Source: Promineifilum sp.
Lineage (GTDB): Bacteria; Chloroflexota; Anaerolineae; Promineifilales; Promineifilaceae
Assembly: GCA_019454405.1 (NCBI GenBank)
Contig: JACFOH010000007.1
Span: 22,962 to 86,961, forward strand
DNA: 64,000 bases
Direction of reading: 5' to 3'
Within the stretch, counting starts at the first letter, position 1. Each line of letters opens with the position of its first letter. A model generated the notes under the pieces. That model had not been told where the DNA came from. It saw only the letters and a program-made list of their open reading frames with translations, and ran no database searches. Position numbers and translations under genes: made by a program. Shown one piece after another: positions 1 to 10,200 of this stretch.

Positions 1-518
1 TCGAAGTTTAACGGATCGGCCGCGAGAGCCTCGGGAGGAAAATAAGCGGCCGTGCCGACGATTTCGTGCAAACGCGTGCTATTCGAATGAAGGAGCTTGA
101 TCGCCAGGCCACCGACGAGAAGCATCAATCGAGGGTTAATCAGGCGGATCTCCTGATCCAGCCAGGGACGGCAGAGCGCCTGCTCAAACGGGGTAGGGAC
201 CCGATCGCCCTTGCCGTTCTTGCTTGACCCGGGATAGCATTTGGTGACGGCCGTCATATAGGCGTTCGCCCGAAATTCCGTCTCATCCCAGCCGGCTTCC
301 CCCAGCCACTGGAACAGACGACGGCCGCTGCCGGCGTTGAACGGTCGCTTAACCTGCCCTTCGGTGATACCCGGGGCCTGGCCGATCAACATGACCTGCG
401 CCCCCGCCCCGCCACTGAATACCGGTCCCGTCTCGATCCAATAGCCCTCCTCCAGGCAACGACGACATTGGCGCAGTTCGTCATGGAGAGCGGCTAGTTG
501 ATGGGTTTTTGACTGCAT
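1..518 (-). CDS. Uracil-DNA glycosylase family protein (4Fe-4S type), 3' end cut by window edge
   Basis: Probable DNA repair enzyme removing uracil or another deaminated base. The reading frame opens at an ATG (516-518) and runs without a stop to base 1, so the C-terminus is missing. The 172 visible residues contain the family's N-terminal active-site loop as GQAPG (46-50) and four cysteines placed as in iron-sulfur UDGs: Cys18, Cys21, Cys94 and Cys116. This spacing is typical of family 4/5 UDGs; GQAPG is close to the family 4 GEAPG form. The second catalytic motif (HPS-type) would lie beyond the edge, so the exact family and activity cannot be fixed. Confidence 0.85.
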   Translation of the reverse strand, partial: MQSKTHQLAALHDELRQCRRCLEEGYWIETGPVFSGGAGAQVMLIGQAPGITEGQVKRPFNAGSGRRLFQWLGEAGWDETEFRANAYMTAVTKCYPGSSKNGKGDRVPTPFEQALCRPWLDQEIRLINPRLMLLVGGLAIKLLHSNSTRLHEIVGTAAYFPPEALAADPLNF

Positions 519-551
519 AATGCAAGGATTCTAGCAAATGATCGGCAAACA

Positions 552-610
552 AAAGCGCCCCTGTTTGACCATTTCCAGAACTGGAACGATCTCCGGGGCG
601 CTTTCTTTTT
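552..610 (-). terminator. Rho-independent terminator-like hairpin downstream of the baeRF gene
   Basis: The arms at 552-561 and 595-604 pair perfectly over 10 bp (AAAGCGCCCC/GGGGCGCTTT), and an inner CCAG/CTGG pair sits in the loop. Read on the minus strand the hairpin follows the stop of the gene at 677-1795 and runs into a short T-containing tail. On the plus strand it is followed by CTTTTT, so it may work in both directions. Confidence 0.7.
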
Positions 611-676
611 CGGGAATGACCGAGCGCCGGCTATGGCACGCTATAAGCGCGTGACCTTCAACGACATCTAATCACT

Positions 677-1795
677 TTAGTAACGCAGAATGGCGCCGAT
701 ACGGCCGGCAGACTCGAGAGACGGGTTGTCGGAGATCACCTCCACATGCCCCCCCTGAGTCACAGTTTGAGCCATGGCCGCCTCGATGACATCGGCCGTC
801 TCCACCATTTCTGATTCGGCCAGCGGGCTGAGAGCGATGTTCGCCACCAGATAACCGGAGGGTTCGTGGACATATCCCGGGGCGTTATAGCCATCGCTGA
901 TGATCAGCGTCTCTATTCGTTTGTCAGAGACAGCCTGGAGCGTTTTATCCAGCCCGACAACGGCATTGGCGCCCTGAGCATTCAGTGTGATTAGTCGTTC
1001 GACAAGTTTCGCCTCTCGCTCGGCGTTTACCTCGCGCAATAGATTCAGCGCGCGCTGGCGAATTTCCGGCTCACCAGCATCGCGATCGCCAGGGAAAGTG
1101 CCGACCAGGCAACTTTGCAATTGTTTGGGTAGCATCTCGCGAAATTGAGCGACATTCTCATTCGTCCCACTCAAAAACAGCCGGCGGATGGGGCGCGTGG
1201 CGAAGAAAGCGTTGGCTCGGGTCGCGCATTCGCGCATATTCCGGGCAGTCACGGCGTCCTCATGCTTGCCACCTTTAGGCCCGGCATCAGCCGCCCCACC
1301 GCGCCGCCCTACAGTCGACGACCCGGCGCCATCTTTCAACCGACGCACCTCCTCACCGGTGAAGCTATCGGTGGCCTGGAGCTCGCCCAGATGATACTCA
1401 AAGAAACGGCCGCCTACACGATCGACGACGATGACCCCAAAATGGGCGTAGTGGTCCAATAAATGAGCCAGTGGCTTGATATACGGCCGGGTAGTCAATC
1501 GTATCCGGTTTCGAAAGGCCACAGGCGAGCGGTAGGCGCGGAAGAACTCGCCGCCCCTGCCGCAAAACAACGCCAAACCGGGCTTAGACCAATCGTAGCT
1601 ATGATCCAGATAACGTTCGATCATCTGGGCTTCTTTCTCGCGTTGGGGCTGGATCGTTTTCAGGAGAGTTCTGGCAGTCAGTTTTATTCCCTCCACGGAC
1701 TGGCGAGTGCTATCGGTATCCAGATAAATACTGATGACGCCGTCGCCATTTGCCTCATAAGTAACCAGCTCTTGCATTTGCTCCTGGCTAAACAT
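677..1795 (-). CDS. eRF1/Pelota-like protein, bacterial archaeo-eukaryotic release factor (baeRF) family
   Basis: A 372-residue protein resembling the middle and C-terminal domains of archaeal/eukaryotic release factor eRF1. Proteins of this bacterial group (baeRF) are thought to act on ribosomes, perhaps in rescue or hibernation, but most are uncharacterised. The central part has the eRF1 domain-2 style strand (GVIVVDRVGGRFFEY, about 120-134) followed by a Gly/Lys-rich loop where eRF1 carries GGQ. Here the loop has GG at 166-167 and 175-176 but no GGQ. The C-terminal third (about 280-372) looks like the L7Ae/Pelota domain 3. The start is an ATG preceded by AGGAGG at 5-nt spacing. Function is inferred from fold resemblance only. 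Confidence 0.7.
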   Translation of the reverse strand: MFSQEQMQELVTYEANGDGVISIYLDTDSTRQSVEGIKLTARTLLKTIQPQREKEAQMIERYLDHSYDWSKPGLALFCGRGGEFFRAYRSPVAFRNRIRLTTRPYIKPLAHLLDHYAHFGVIVVDRVGGRFFEYHLGELQATDSFTGEEVRRLKDGAGSSTVGRRGGAADAGPKGGKHEDAVTARNMRECATRANAFFATRPIRRLFLSGTNENVAQFREMLPKQLQSCLVGTFPGDRDAGEPEIRQRALNLLREVNAEREAKLVERLITLNAQGANAVVGLDKTLQAVSDKRIETLIISDGYNAPGYVHEPSGYLVANIALSPLAESEMVETADVIEAAMAQTVTQGGHVEVISDNPSLESAGRIGAILRY

Positions 1796-1887
1796 GAAAA
1801 CCTCCTACCTGCTTTGCCGCCTTTGGACCGGACGGCCCTTCGACCGCCGGCATGGATGATGGGGCTTCCGCCCATAGAGCGCTCGGG

Positions 1888-3093
1888 TTATGGGCGTTCG
1901 CCTAGTGTGAGAGGCAGCTCCATCTGAGCGCCGTCTCGAATAATCGTTAGCATAATCGTTTGGCCGACCTCAGTTTCGAATACGAGATAGTTGATCAGGT
2001 CGTCCGGGCTGGCGATGGGTTGCCCGTTGATGCCGATAATCAGATCGCCGCCGGGCAAGGTTCCGACTGAATCATTAAATCCGCTGGCGTGCAACCCGGC
2101 CCGAGCCGCGGGGCCGTTGGGCGTCACATCGGTCACATAGGCGCCGGTCACCTGTGGCAGCTTCATTTGTTGTTGGGCCGACAGATCGAGGGACGTCATC
2201 CGAACGCCCATGAAAGGATAATGATAAACGCCCTCGGCGATAAGCGATGGAATAACGCGATGGAGAGCATTCACGGGAATGGAAAACCCAACGCCGGAGT
2301 TGGTGCCGGTGCTGGTGCTAATGGCGCTGTTGATTCCGATCACCTGGCCATTCAGATTCAGGAGGGGGCCGCCCGAGTTGCCGGGGTTGATGGCCGCATC
2401 GGTCTGGATCACGGAGGGAAGGGAATAACGACCGCCGCCTTCAGCGATCCGGTTGGAAGCCAGGGAGCGGCCCAGGCCGCTGACGATACCTAACGACAGG
2501 GAACCAGTTTCGCCAAATGGGTTGCCGATGGCCACGACAAATTGCCCCACTCGCACATCGTTGGAATCGCCTAGCGATACCGGCTGCACACCATCCGGCA
2601 ACGAATCAACCCGGATCACGGCCAGGTCACTATCGACGTCCGTGCCGACCACTACGGCCGAACGGCGCTGACCATCGGAAAAAACCACCTCTAGCCCATC
2701 GGCTCCCGTTACGACATGATTATTGGTGACGACATGCCCCTGCGCGTCATAGACAATGCCGCTACCCGAACCCACAGGGAAAGATTGCCGATCCAGGATA
2801 TAGATGAGGACGACAGATGGATTAACTTTCTGGTATAGATCGATCATCGACGCTTCCAGATCAGTGCCAACAATCGACAGGGACGCAGCAGGTGTAGCGG
2901 TGGCCGGTTGCGCGCCGATCTGGGCCATCACAGTAGCGACGGCCTGATCGACTATCGCCTGCTGGCCGGCGTTGGTTCCGGATTCATCCGTCGTAGTTTT
3001 TGGTTGACCGAACGATATAGCTTGACAGGCGAGCGCCGAGAAGGCGAGAAGGGCGATAAGCAATAAGAAAGGCGAGCGTTGGAAACGGTACAT
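1888..3093 (-). CDS. HtrA/DegP-type serine protease with PDZ domain, probable lipoprotein
   Basis: An extracytoplasmic quality-control protease. Numbered from the ATG at 3093 (an in-frame TTG at 3099 is possible), the catalytic triad is His126 in TNNHVV, Asp156 in DSDLAV and Ser240 in NPGNSGGPL. A C-terminal PDZ domain spans roughly 285-400, ending in the usual carboxylate-binding and GQTIMLTIIRDG-type strands. The N-terminus has a basic stretch, a hydrophobic segment and then SALAC, an imperfect lipobox with Cys at 23. A low-complexity Thr/Ala/Pro linker (about 60-72) leads to the protease domain. The protein is about 400 residues with a single PDZ, so it is closer to DegS/HhoA architecture than to DegP. 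It stands alone with no clear operon partner. Confidence 0.9.
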   Translation of the reverse strand: MYRFQRSPFLLLIALLAFSALACQAISFGQPKTTTDESGTNAGQQAIVDQAVATVMAQIGAQPATATPAASLSIVGTDLEASMIDLYQKVNPSVVLIYILDRQSFPVGSGSGIVYDAQGHVVTNNHVVTGADGLEVVFSDGQRRSAVVVGTDVDSDLAVIRVDSLPDGVQPVSLGDSNDVRVGQFVVAIGNPFGETGSLSLGIVSGLGRSLASNRIAEGGGRYSLPSVIQTDAAINPGNSGGPLLNLNGQVIGINSAISTSTGTNSGVGFSIPVNALHRVIPSLIAEGVYHYPFMGVRMTSLDLSAQQQMKLPQVTGAYVTDVTPNGPAARAGLHASGFNDSVGTLPGGDLIIGINGQPIASPDDLINYLVFETEVGQTIMLTIIRDGAQMELPLTLGERP

Positions 3094-3379
3094 TGGCAAA
3101 GATTAATCCAAGCGATTTTCCGCCAATATTATTCGCGGAGGGGGATTTAGTCTTGGATCACACTATCTATTCTAATGGGGCGCGAAGGATATCGTCAAGT
3201 ACTCGCGATCATGACTTAGCCATTTATCAGCCGGGCTGAGTGCCGGCCTCGCGCCGGCCTTCCCGGACAACAAGGACACGCGACAGAGACAGCGTGTTTC
3301 TTCTCTTGCCCAAAAAGGGCGGCCACGGAGTGGAACGCGCGCGATCGCCGAACCTCTCCGCAGCCGCCCCTGGATCCGA

Positions 3380-4546
3380 TCAATAGAGAAACATCGGCTT
3401 ACCGAGCACGTGGCGAACCTTCGGCCGATAGTTCTTAGCGTCATACAGCTCGTCAACATCGACCCGCTTCACACCGCTGGTGACAATACTCATGGGGACA
3501 TGGGTATACGCGCCGTCGCGCAGGGCGACCATACGCCCGCTGGAGCCGCTGACGATCAGATCGACGGCCAGTTGCGCGTAGTTCGAGCCAACCATCAGGT
3601 CAAGCGCGTCAGGTGCACCAGAGCGCATCAAGTAAGCAAGCCGCTGCGTGATGATGTTCTCCCCCGTCAATTTCTTGAGCGCTTCGCCGGTGATCTCCCC
3701 GATACCGCCCAATTTGCGATGGCCGTAGGCGTCGGTCTCACCATACTCGACGACTTTGCCCCCGACCATGTGCGCGCCTTCGCTGATCGTGACCATGGCA
3801 TAGTTGCTGGGATTATTGAGCTTGTCTCTCATGACCAGTTCGGCCAGTACTTCTGGGTCATAAGGAACCTCAGAAATAACCGCCCGATCGACCCCGGCCA
3901 GGTAAGAGCTGATCAGGCTCGTCTCGCCGGAATTGCGGCCAAATAGCTCGATAACGGCGATGCGCTCATGCGATCCGGCGCTGGTGCGCAACTGATGAAT
4001 AAACTGCACGCTACGGGTAACGGCCGTGCTAAATCCGATGCAGTAATCCGTGCCATAGACATCATTATCCATCGTCTTGGGGATCGCCACTACCGGGAAG
4101 CCCTCGCGATGCAGCCGCTCGCCATAGCTGAGCGTATCGTCGCCCCCGATAGGGATCAGACGATCGATCTTGAGGAATTCCAGGTTCTTAAGCACGTGCG
4201 GGGTGAAGTCGCGCGTGGAATCGTCCGCCGCTTCGGCCTCAGGATGGTCCGGGTCCTTCAGAAATTCAGGCACGTTATCCGGGCGAACCTTGCCGGGATT
4301 CGTACGGCTGGTATGCAACATCGTGCCGCCACTACGATCGATCGTGCGAACGACATTGTTATCGAGCATCATCGTGTACTTCTGCACCGTCGCCGGGTCA
4401 TCGCGATTGATCAGGAGCAAGCCGCCCCAGCCACGGCGAATACCCACGACTTCATGACCAGCATCAACCGCACGGTTGACGACCGCTTTGATGCCAGGGT
4501 TCAGGCCCGGCACGTCGCCGCCGCCTGTCAAGATTCCGATTCTCAT
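3380..4546 (-). CDS. pfp: 6-phosphofructokinase, pyrophosphate-dependent type
   Basis: Phosphorylates fructose 6-phosphate in glycolysis, and with PPi the reaction is reversible. The 388-residue protein starts [10 protein letters not shown] with the phosphate-binding GGD loop at 8-11. The donor-specificity positions are diagnostic. The motif at 134-138 reads GGDDT, with Asp where ATP enzymes have Gly. The catalytic motif at 156-162 is PKTMDND, with Lys where ATP enzymes have Gly. This Asp plus Lys pair is the classic PPi-PFK signature. Asp160 is the expected catalytic base. The start has AGGAGA 8 nt upstream. It lies 68 bp downstream of the two-lobed PFK on the same strand, probably in one operon. 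The symbol is by family, not proven orthology. Confidence 0.9.
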   Translation of the reverse strand: MRIGILTGGGDVPGLNPGIKAVVNRAVDAGHEVVGIRRGWGGLLLINRDDPATVQKYTMMLDNNVVRTIDRSGGTMLHTSRTNPGKVRPDNVPEFLKDPDHPEAEAADDSTRDFTPHVLKNLEFLKIDRLIPIGGDDTLSYGERLHREGFPVVAIPKTMDNDVYGTDYCIGFSTAVTRSVQFIHQLRTSAGSHERIAVIELFGRNSGETSLISSYLAGVDRAVISEVPYDPEVLAELVMRDKLNNPSNYAMVTISEGAHMVGGKVVEYGETDAYGHRKLGGIGEITGEALKKLTGENIITQRLAYLMRSGAPDALDLMVGSNYAQLAVDLIVSGSSGRMVALRDGAYTHVPMSIVTSGVKRVDVDELYDAKNYRPKVRHVLGKPMFLY

Positions 4547-4614
4547 ACTATCAATCTCCTAAACGAAATATATGATCAGAGTCATTCTGTTAATATTTAT
4601 ATGATCCGCCTCGG

Positions 4615-6843
4615 CTATCCCTGAGGCGTACTCGCCTCTTGCCTGGCCAACAGCCGGGCGATAGGTCTCAAATCATCCATCCACCATTGGCTGATGGGCC
4701 GGCTGTGCGCGAAATCCATCAGTTTCGAGATTCCGTCCAGTTCAGTGAACACGATCTCTCCCCGCAACTGACCGATGCACGCGCTCTCGTGAGATCCATT
4801 AAGAGCGCGTTCGATGAGATGTTCAATGCAAGCCACCCCCAGGCGCGTGGCGAAGATACGATCAAACGGGGATGGCGAACCACCCTGTTGCATGTGGCCC
4901 AGAATCGCCTGGCGGACGTCAAAAAGGTCGCCGCCCTCTTCCTCAAAGAGCATCCGCATGAAGTTCGTAGTGTACACTTCATTAGCCATCTCGTTGCGGA
5001 TGATTAAGCCCAGACGTTTGCCTCGCTCGAAGCTGCGCTTGAAATCATCGACGTCCTCCACCAGGTCGCGCATGGTCACGCCTTCCTCGTGAAGGTAGAC
5101 ACGTTCGGCGCCGGTCGCCAACGCGCCCATCAGAGCCAGATAGCCGCAATAATAGCCCATGACTTCAACGATGAAGGTGCGCTGCGTGGCAACGGCCGAC
5201 TGCTTGATCTTGTCTACGGCCATGATGATGCTGTTCAATGCGGTGTCGGCCCCGACACTCAGCTCCGTCCCAGGCAAATTATTGTTGATCGTTGCCGGCA
5301 GACAAACCATCGGGATATCGAAGGCGGGATAGTTCCGGCGCTGCATGTAAAGTTCCAATATGGACTCATATCCCGTCCACCCGCCTATCATCAGGATGCC
5401 GTCGATCTGATTTTCTTCGAGGTTACGCGCGATCGAATACAGATCGCGCCCCTTCGGGATCAAGCGATTAGTGCCCAGCTCGGAACCGCCCCGACTGGCC
5501 CAGCCATTGACGTCCATCCAGTCGACTTCGGCGATCTCATTATTGATCAGGCCGCGAAAAGCATTGCGAACGCCGAGCATAACGTGGCCTCGATCCATGC
5601 CAATACGTACGGCAGCACGTACGGCCGTGTTCATCCCCGGCGCGGGACCGCCGCCGTGGACGATGGCGATGCGCAGGCGGCGCTGGCCTGGATCGGGCGG
5701 ATGCGGCTTGGCCCGAACAAGCGTCTGCACAACCTCAAACGATCGCTTGAAGGTGGCGCCACGCAGTTCAAGGGCTTGATCGAATTCTTTCGCAGCCATA
5801 GCTTTGGCTACAGCCCGCGTCTTTTCCAGCGCCACCGCCAACGGAGTCCGCGTCAGTTTGTTGCCCTGCATACCCACGATTAGGGGCTCGTCATGGGGAT
5901 GCATAGACATAAGAGCATCGACCGCCTCCACACCCAACATCGTGCTCAGGTTGCGATCAAACGCGCTGGGCGACCCTCCGCGCTGTACATGACCAAGCAC
6001 GGTGATCCGCACATCTTCGCCCAATCGACTCTCGATGACTTCCTTGACATGCTGACTAGTGATGGGGTTGCCTTTGCGGTCACGCGCGCCCTCAGCGATG
6101 ATGACCATGCTGTCACGCCGCCCCATCTTGCGGCCATTGCTCAGCTTCTCGCACATCTTCGCCCCCCAATCGTCCACATCGGGTGGCGATTCGGGGATGA
6201 AGACCCAATCCGCTCCGGAAGCGACGGCCGACATAAGCGCCAGATAGCCACAATTGCGGCCCATAACCTCGACGACAAAGCTGCGCTGATGGCTGGCGGC
6301 CGTGCTGGAGATGGCGTCGGTGGCGTCGACGATCCGGTGCAGGGCCGTGTCGGCGCCGGTCGTGATATCCGAGCCGAACATATCGTTATCAATCGATCCG
6401 ATGATCCCTACCACGGGCAGAGATTTGATCCGCCCAGCCGCTTTCTTGGTCACCTCGCCGTTCTCGACCAGTTCCCGAACAAGGCCGTCCCATTCGGCAT
6501 GGAGTATCCCGGCGCCGGTCTGGCTGCCATCGCCGCCGATGACGATCAATCCCTCGATCCCATTAAGCAACAGATTTCGAGCAGCGTGCAGACGGCCCGC
6601 CCGGTCATGGAACGGTTTGCAACGAGCCGAGCCAATCACTGTGCCGCCTAACTGCAGGATACCGCCAACATCGCCCCAGCTCATGGGTTTAATCCGCTCG
6701 CCGCCTTCCACCATGCCCGAATAGCCTTCATAGATGGCATAGACTTCCAGGCCGCGATTAATTCCCGTACGCACCACAGCACGAAGGGCCGCATTCATGC
6801 CCTGGGCATCACCACCGCTCGTTAGAACTCCGATTCTTTTCAT
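4615..6843 (-). CDS. Duplicated (eukaryote-like) ATP-type 6-phosphofructokinase with degenerate C-terminal half
   Basis: A 742-residue protein made of two tandem PFK lobes. Numbering starts at the ATG at 6843 (MKRIGVLTSGG); an in-frame ATG at 6885 would add 14 residues. The N lobe is intact: GGDGS at 103-107 and GSIDND at 149-154, giving catalytic Asp152 and an ATP-type donor site. The C lobe begins near 390. It has GGWTG at 487-491 in place of GGDGS and PATINNN at 516-522 in place of TIDND, so both catalytic aspartates are gone. Animal and fungal PFK-1 shows the same pattern, with a catalytic N half and a regulatory C half. I infer that the C lobe binds an effector. Confidence 0.9.
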   Translation of the reverse strand: MKRIGVLTSGGDAQGMNAALRAVVRTGINRGLEVYAIYEGYSGMVEGGERIKPMSWGDVGGILQLGGTVIGSARCKPFHDRAGRLHAARNLLLNGIEGLIVIGGDGSQTGAGILHAEWDGLVRELVENGEVTKKAAGRIKSLPVVGIIGSIDNDMFGSDITTGADTALHRIVDATDAISSTAASHQRSFVVEVMGRNCGYLALMSAVASGADWVFIPESPPDVDDWGAKMCEKLSNGRKMGRRDSMVIIAEGARDRKGNPITSQHVKEVIESRLGEDVRITVLGHVQRGGSPSAFDRNLSTMLGVEAVDALMSMHPHDEPLIVGMQGNKLTRTPLAVALEKTRAVAKAMAAKEFDQALELRGATFKRSFEVVQTLVRAKPHPPDPGQRRLRIAIVHGGGPAPGMNTAVRAAVRIGMDRGHVMLGVRNAFRGLINNEIAEVDWMDVNGWASRGGSELGTNRLIPKGRDLYSIARNLEENQIDGILMIGGWTGYESILELYMQRRNYPAFDIPMVCLPATINNNLPGTELSVGADTALNSIIMAVDKIKQSAVATQRTFIVEVMGYYCGYLALMGALATGAERVYLHEEGVTMRDLVEDVDDFKRSFERGKRLGLIIRNEMANEVYTTNFMRMLFEEEGGDLFDVRQAILGHMQQGGSPSPFDRIFATRLGVACIEHLIERALNGSHESACIGQLRGEIVFTELDGISKLMDFAHSRPISQWWMDDLRPIARLLARQEASTPQG

Positions 6844-7132
6844 TGGATAAGCACCGTTGATTGATGCATTGTCTGATTCATGCATGATTACCGATTGATT
6901 ATTGTCATGTGAACCCGCCTACCTCAAATGAAGAACCGATATTGACGTAGTGGTCGAGCACATTCGTTCAATTCAGACGATCGTGGCCTTTTAACTATCA
7001 GCGTACAGCGGAGTGGGATTAAAACAATCCCTATACTATCGAGATCGGCTTACGAGGCAACTTTTCACAGATTAGTGACGACTTCATGGCCAGTAGTCAT
7101 CATAACCCCAATCGGCTAAAATTGGCCCAATA

Positions 7133-7204
7133 GTCCTCGTAGCTCAATGGATAGAGCAATCGCCTCCTAAGCGATAGATCATGGTTCGAGTCCGTGCGGG
7201 GACA
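7133..7204 (+). tRNA. tRNA-Arg (anticodon CCT)
   Basis: A complete cloverleaf folds by eye. The acceptor is GTCCTCG with CGGGGAC, the D arm TAGCTCAATGGATAGAGCA, and the anticodon stem ATCGC/GCGAT encloses CTCCTAA with CCT at 7166-7168. The T arm is CATGG/CCGTG around TTCGAGT, and the discriminator is A at 7204. The 3' CCA is not encoded. It converges on priA, whose stop is 11 bp away. Confidence 0.95.
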
Positions 7205-7214
7205 TTTCGTGTTT

Positions 7215-10200
7215 CTACAGGGTGCTCTCCGGGTCGATATCTATCATCCATCCGCGTGGAATGGGCACGTCCTCCAACAGCCGGTGGGGGTCGGGCGTGC
7301 GGACGACGATATGCCAGCGGTAGCGGTCATCCAATCGCGAGAAGAACGCCGGCGTCGGGCCTAACAGATCCGTCGCTGCCAGAGCGCGCTCGCGGATGAC
7401 GCGATGTAGCGCGTTGCCCATCTCCTTGGCCATTCGCTCGGCCCGCTCGTTCACCGGATCGGTCAGTAACAATCGCACGATCCGCCTGAACGGCGGCAAA
7501 GCCTGACGGGTTCGGAAGCGCATCTCTTCAACATAAAACCCGGCATAATCATGATCAGCGGCCGCCCTGATGGCGTAGTGACCGGGATCGTAAGTCTGAA
7601 TAATAACCCGACCGCCCAACAAACCACGCCCGGCTCGCCCGGCTACCTGGGCCAACACCTGAAAGGCGCGCTCGCCCGTATTGTAATCCGGCAGGCCCAG
7701 AGCGACATCGGCCGAGATCACCCCCACCAGTGTCACGAACGGCAGATCCAGGCCCTTGGCAATCATCTGCGTACCGACGAGGATATCGGACTCGCGATTG
7801 ATAAAGCCGGCCAGCAAGGCCTCATGCGAACCTTCCTTGCCGGTCGTGTCGCGATCCCAGCGCACCAAGCGCGCGTCCGGCCAGCACTCGCGCACCAATT
7901 CCTCGAGTCGCTCCGTGCCCAGGCCAAAGTAGCGGATGCGCTCGGAGCCACAATTGGGACAGACGGACGGCGGCTGCTCGCGGTGGCCGCACTGATGACA
8001 GGTGAGCGTCATGCGCGGTTGGTGATAGGTGAGCGGGATGCCGCAGCGCGGGCACTTCATCACATGACCGCAATCTCGACAATTCACGAAGGTCGATGAA
8101 CCACGGCGGTTCAGGAAGAGGATGCTCTGTTCACCGCGCTCCAACGTCTCGGTTATAGCCGCGTCCAGCGCGCGACTGAAGATCGAACGGTTCCCGGCCC
8201 GCAATTCCTGGCGCATGTCCACCACCTGAACAGGGGGAAGCGGGATCGTCAGCGCCTCGTCCAGTCGCATAATATCCCTGCCCTCGTCGGGAGACAGTGG
8301 CGTGTAATGACTCTCCAGATGAAGTCGTTCAGCCTGGCTTTCGATTCGCCGGCGATGGCCCATGATTCGCCTGGGTAGCTCCAGCAGTTGATAGCGTCCT
8401 GATTGGGCGCGATGATAGGTGACCACGTCCGGCGTTGCGCTCCCCATGACGACGACTGCGTTGGTAAGTCCAGCCAGGGCGATGGCTGCCTCGCGGGCGT
8501 GATAGTAGGGAGGCGGCACAGGCGGCGTATGCTTATAGCTGCCGTCATGTTCCTCGTCGATAACAATCACGCCCAGGTTAGGCAAAGGGGAAAACAAGGC
8601 GCTGCGCGGCCCGATCACGATATCAATGAGTCCGCGACGCGCTCGCCGCCAGGTATCGTAACGTTCCCCTTCGCTGAGAGAGCTATGGATCACGGCCACC
8701 CGGCCGGGAAAGCGGGCCGCGAACCGCCTTACAGTCTGTGGCGTAAGAGAGATCTCCGGGACCAGAATGATGGCCTGTTGGCCGCGCGACAAGGCAAAAT
8801 CAATGGCCCGCATGTATATCTCGGTCTTGCCGCTACCCGTGACGCCGTGCAGCAAAAAGGGGAGGGTAGCGGCGTCTGTTGAGTCCGGCAGACCAGGGCC
8901 GGTGTCCTCTGCATCGGCAGCCTCGACAGCATCCGGCGCCTCATCATCCGGCGGGCCTTCAGCCACACGTTCCTCTCGCTCGATCATGGCCATTTTAATC
9001 CGCCCCCAAACGCGAGCTTGATCCAGCGTTAATTCAGGCGGATCAGCCGGGGCAAAGTCCCGGTCGGCCAGCGAGTCGCGCCACACGTGAACATCGTCCA
9101 ATCGTATCAATTCCAGATTGGCCAGTTGTCGCAAATGCCGCAGAGTGGTGTCTGTGGCCTCATAAATCGCGCCCACCGGCATAGGGCGCGCTTCCTCGGC
9201 CAGGAAATCAAGGATGCGACCATAGCCCTCAGCCTTGCGCAAACGCAGGATATGCCCCATCACCCGGCGTGGCGGGATGGCCAGACTCACGGCGGCAGGT
9301 TGCTCTTCAAGGCGCGCCACGCCGGCATCCAGCCATTCGGCCAGTAATTCCGGGCTGGAAAGCTCTCCAGGCTCCAGCGGCAATTGTGCCAGAGCGGCCG
9401 CCTGTTCAGTTCGCGGCTCGGCGCCAGGCACAGGCACGACGACAGTCGCGACTGGGATCCGTGTCACCAGCCCCTCATCGACAAGCGTCTGCAAATGCTT
9501 CATCTCAGCTCCGGTGGCCTCGAGCACAGTAGCCTCGGCGGGAAGCGGGTCGCGCGAATCGTTGAGATACAGCAAAATATCAGCCGCCTTACTGGCCCGG
9601 CCAAGTTGAGGCAGAGCGGCGCGAACGAGAGCTGGGCCGGCAATAAGCTCCGCCGTGCGAATATGCTTGGGGCGTACGCGCGGCGGATCCAGCACCGACG
9701 CCCGACGTAAAATGCCCCGGCCCACGAGCTGGGTGGCGGCGTCCTTCGACTTCTTGTCCTTGATGGCGCGGACGATCTCCCGTTCACGTAGGGCGCCCCG
9801 CTCGCGCAACAAATCGACCAATCGTTGCTGAAGGTCGGTCAACCGGCCACCGCCCTCCCAAGAGGGGTTAACATCATAAATAGAATCAGACCAGCGCGTC
9901 AAGCCGGGCGGCAGCAGCAAGCGGAAGCAAGCGTTGAGCGGCGCCATGTAGCGCTCGCTCAGCCATCGCGCCAGTTCAATTTGCCATGGCCACAGGACCG
10001 GATCGGGATCGATGAGGCTGATGATCGGCTTGGTGTCCTCAACCGGAGCCGAATCTACAAAGCCAACAACGGTCCCTTGGGCCAACCGGCGGCCGAATTC
10101 CACCTCGACCAGGTGGCCGACACGAAGCGCCGGTCGCAAGTCTAGCGGGATATGATAGGTGTAAGCTTCGGCGAGCGACACCTCAACATTGACAACGACT

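Noticed and set aside
3242-3258. GCCGGC...GCCGGC hairpin downstream of the PPi-PFK gene as a terminator
   Set aside because: It lacks a T tract on either strand, so it was not called.
3172-3459. 95-residue frame downstream of the PPi-PFK gene
   Set aside because: It overlaps the true phosphofructokinase frame and has Cys/Arg-rich composition typical of an antisense or out-of-frame shadow.
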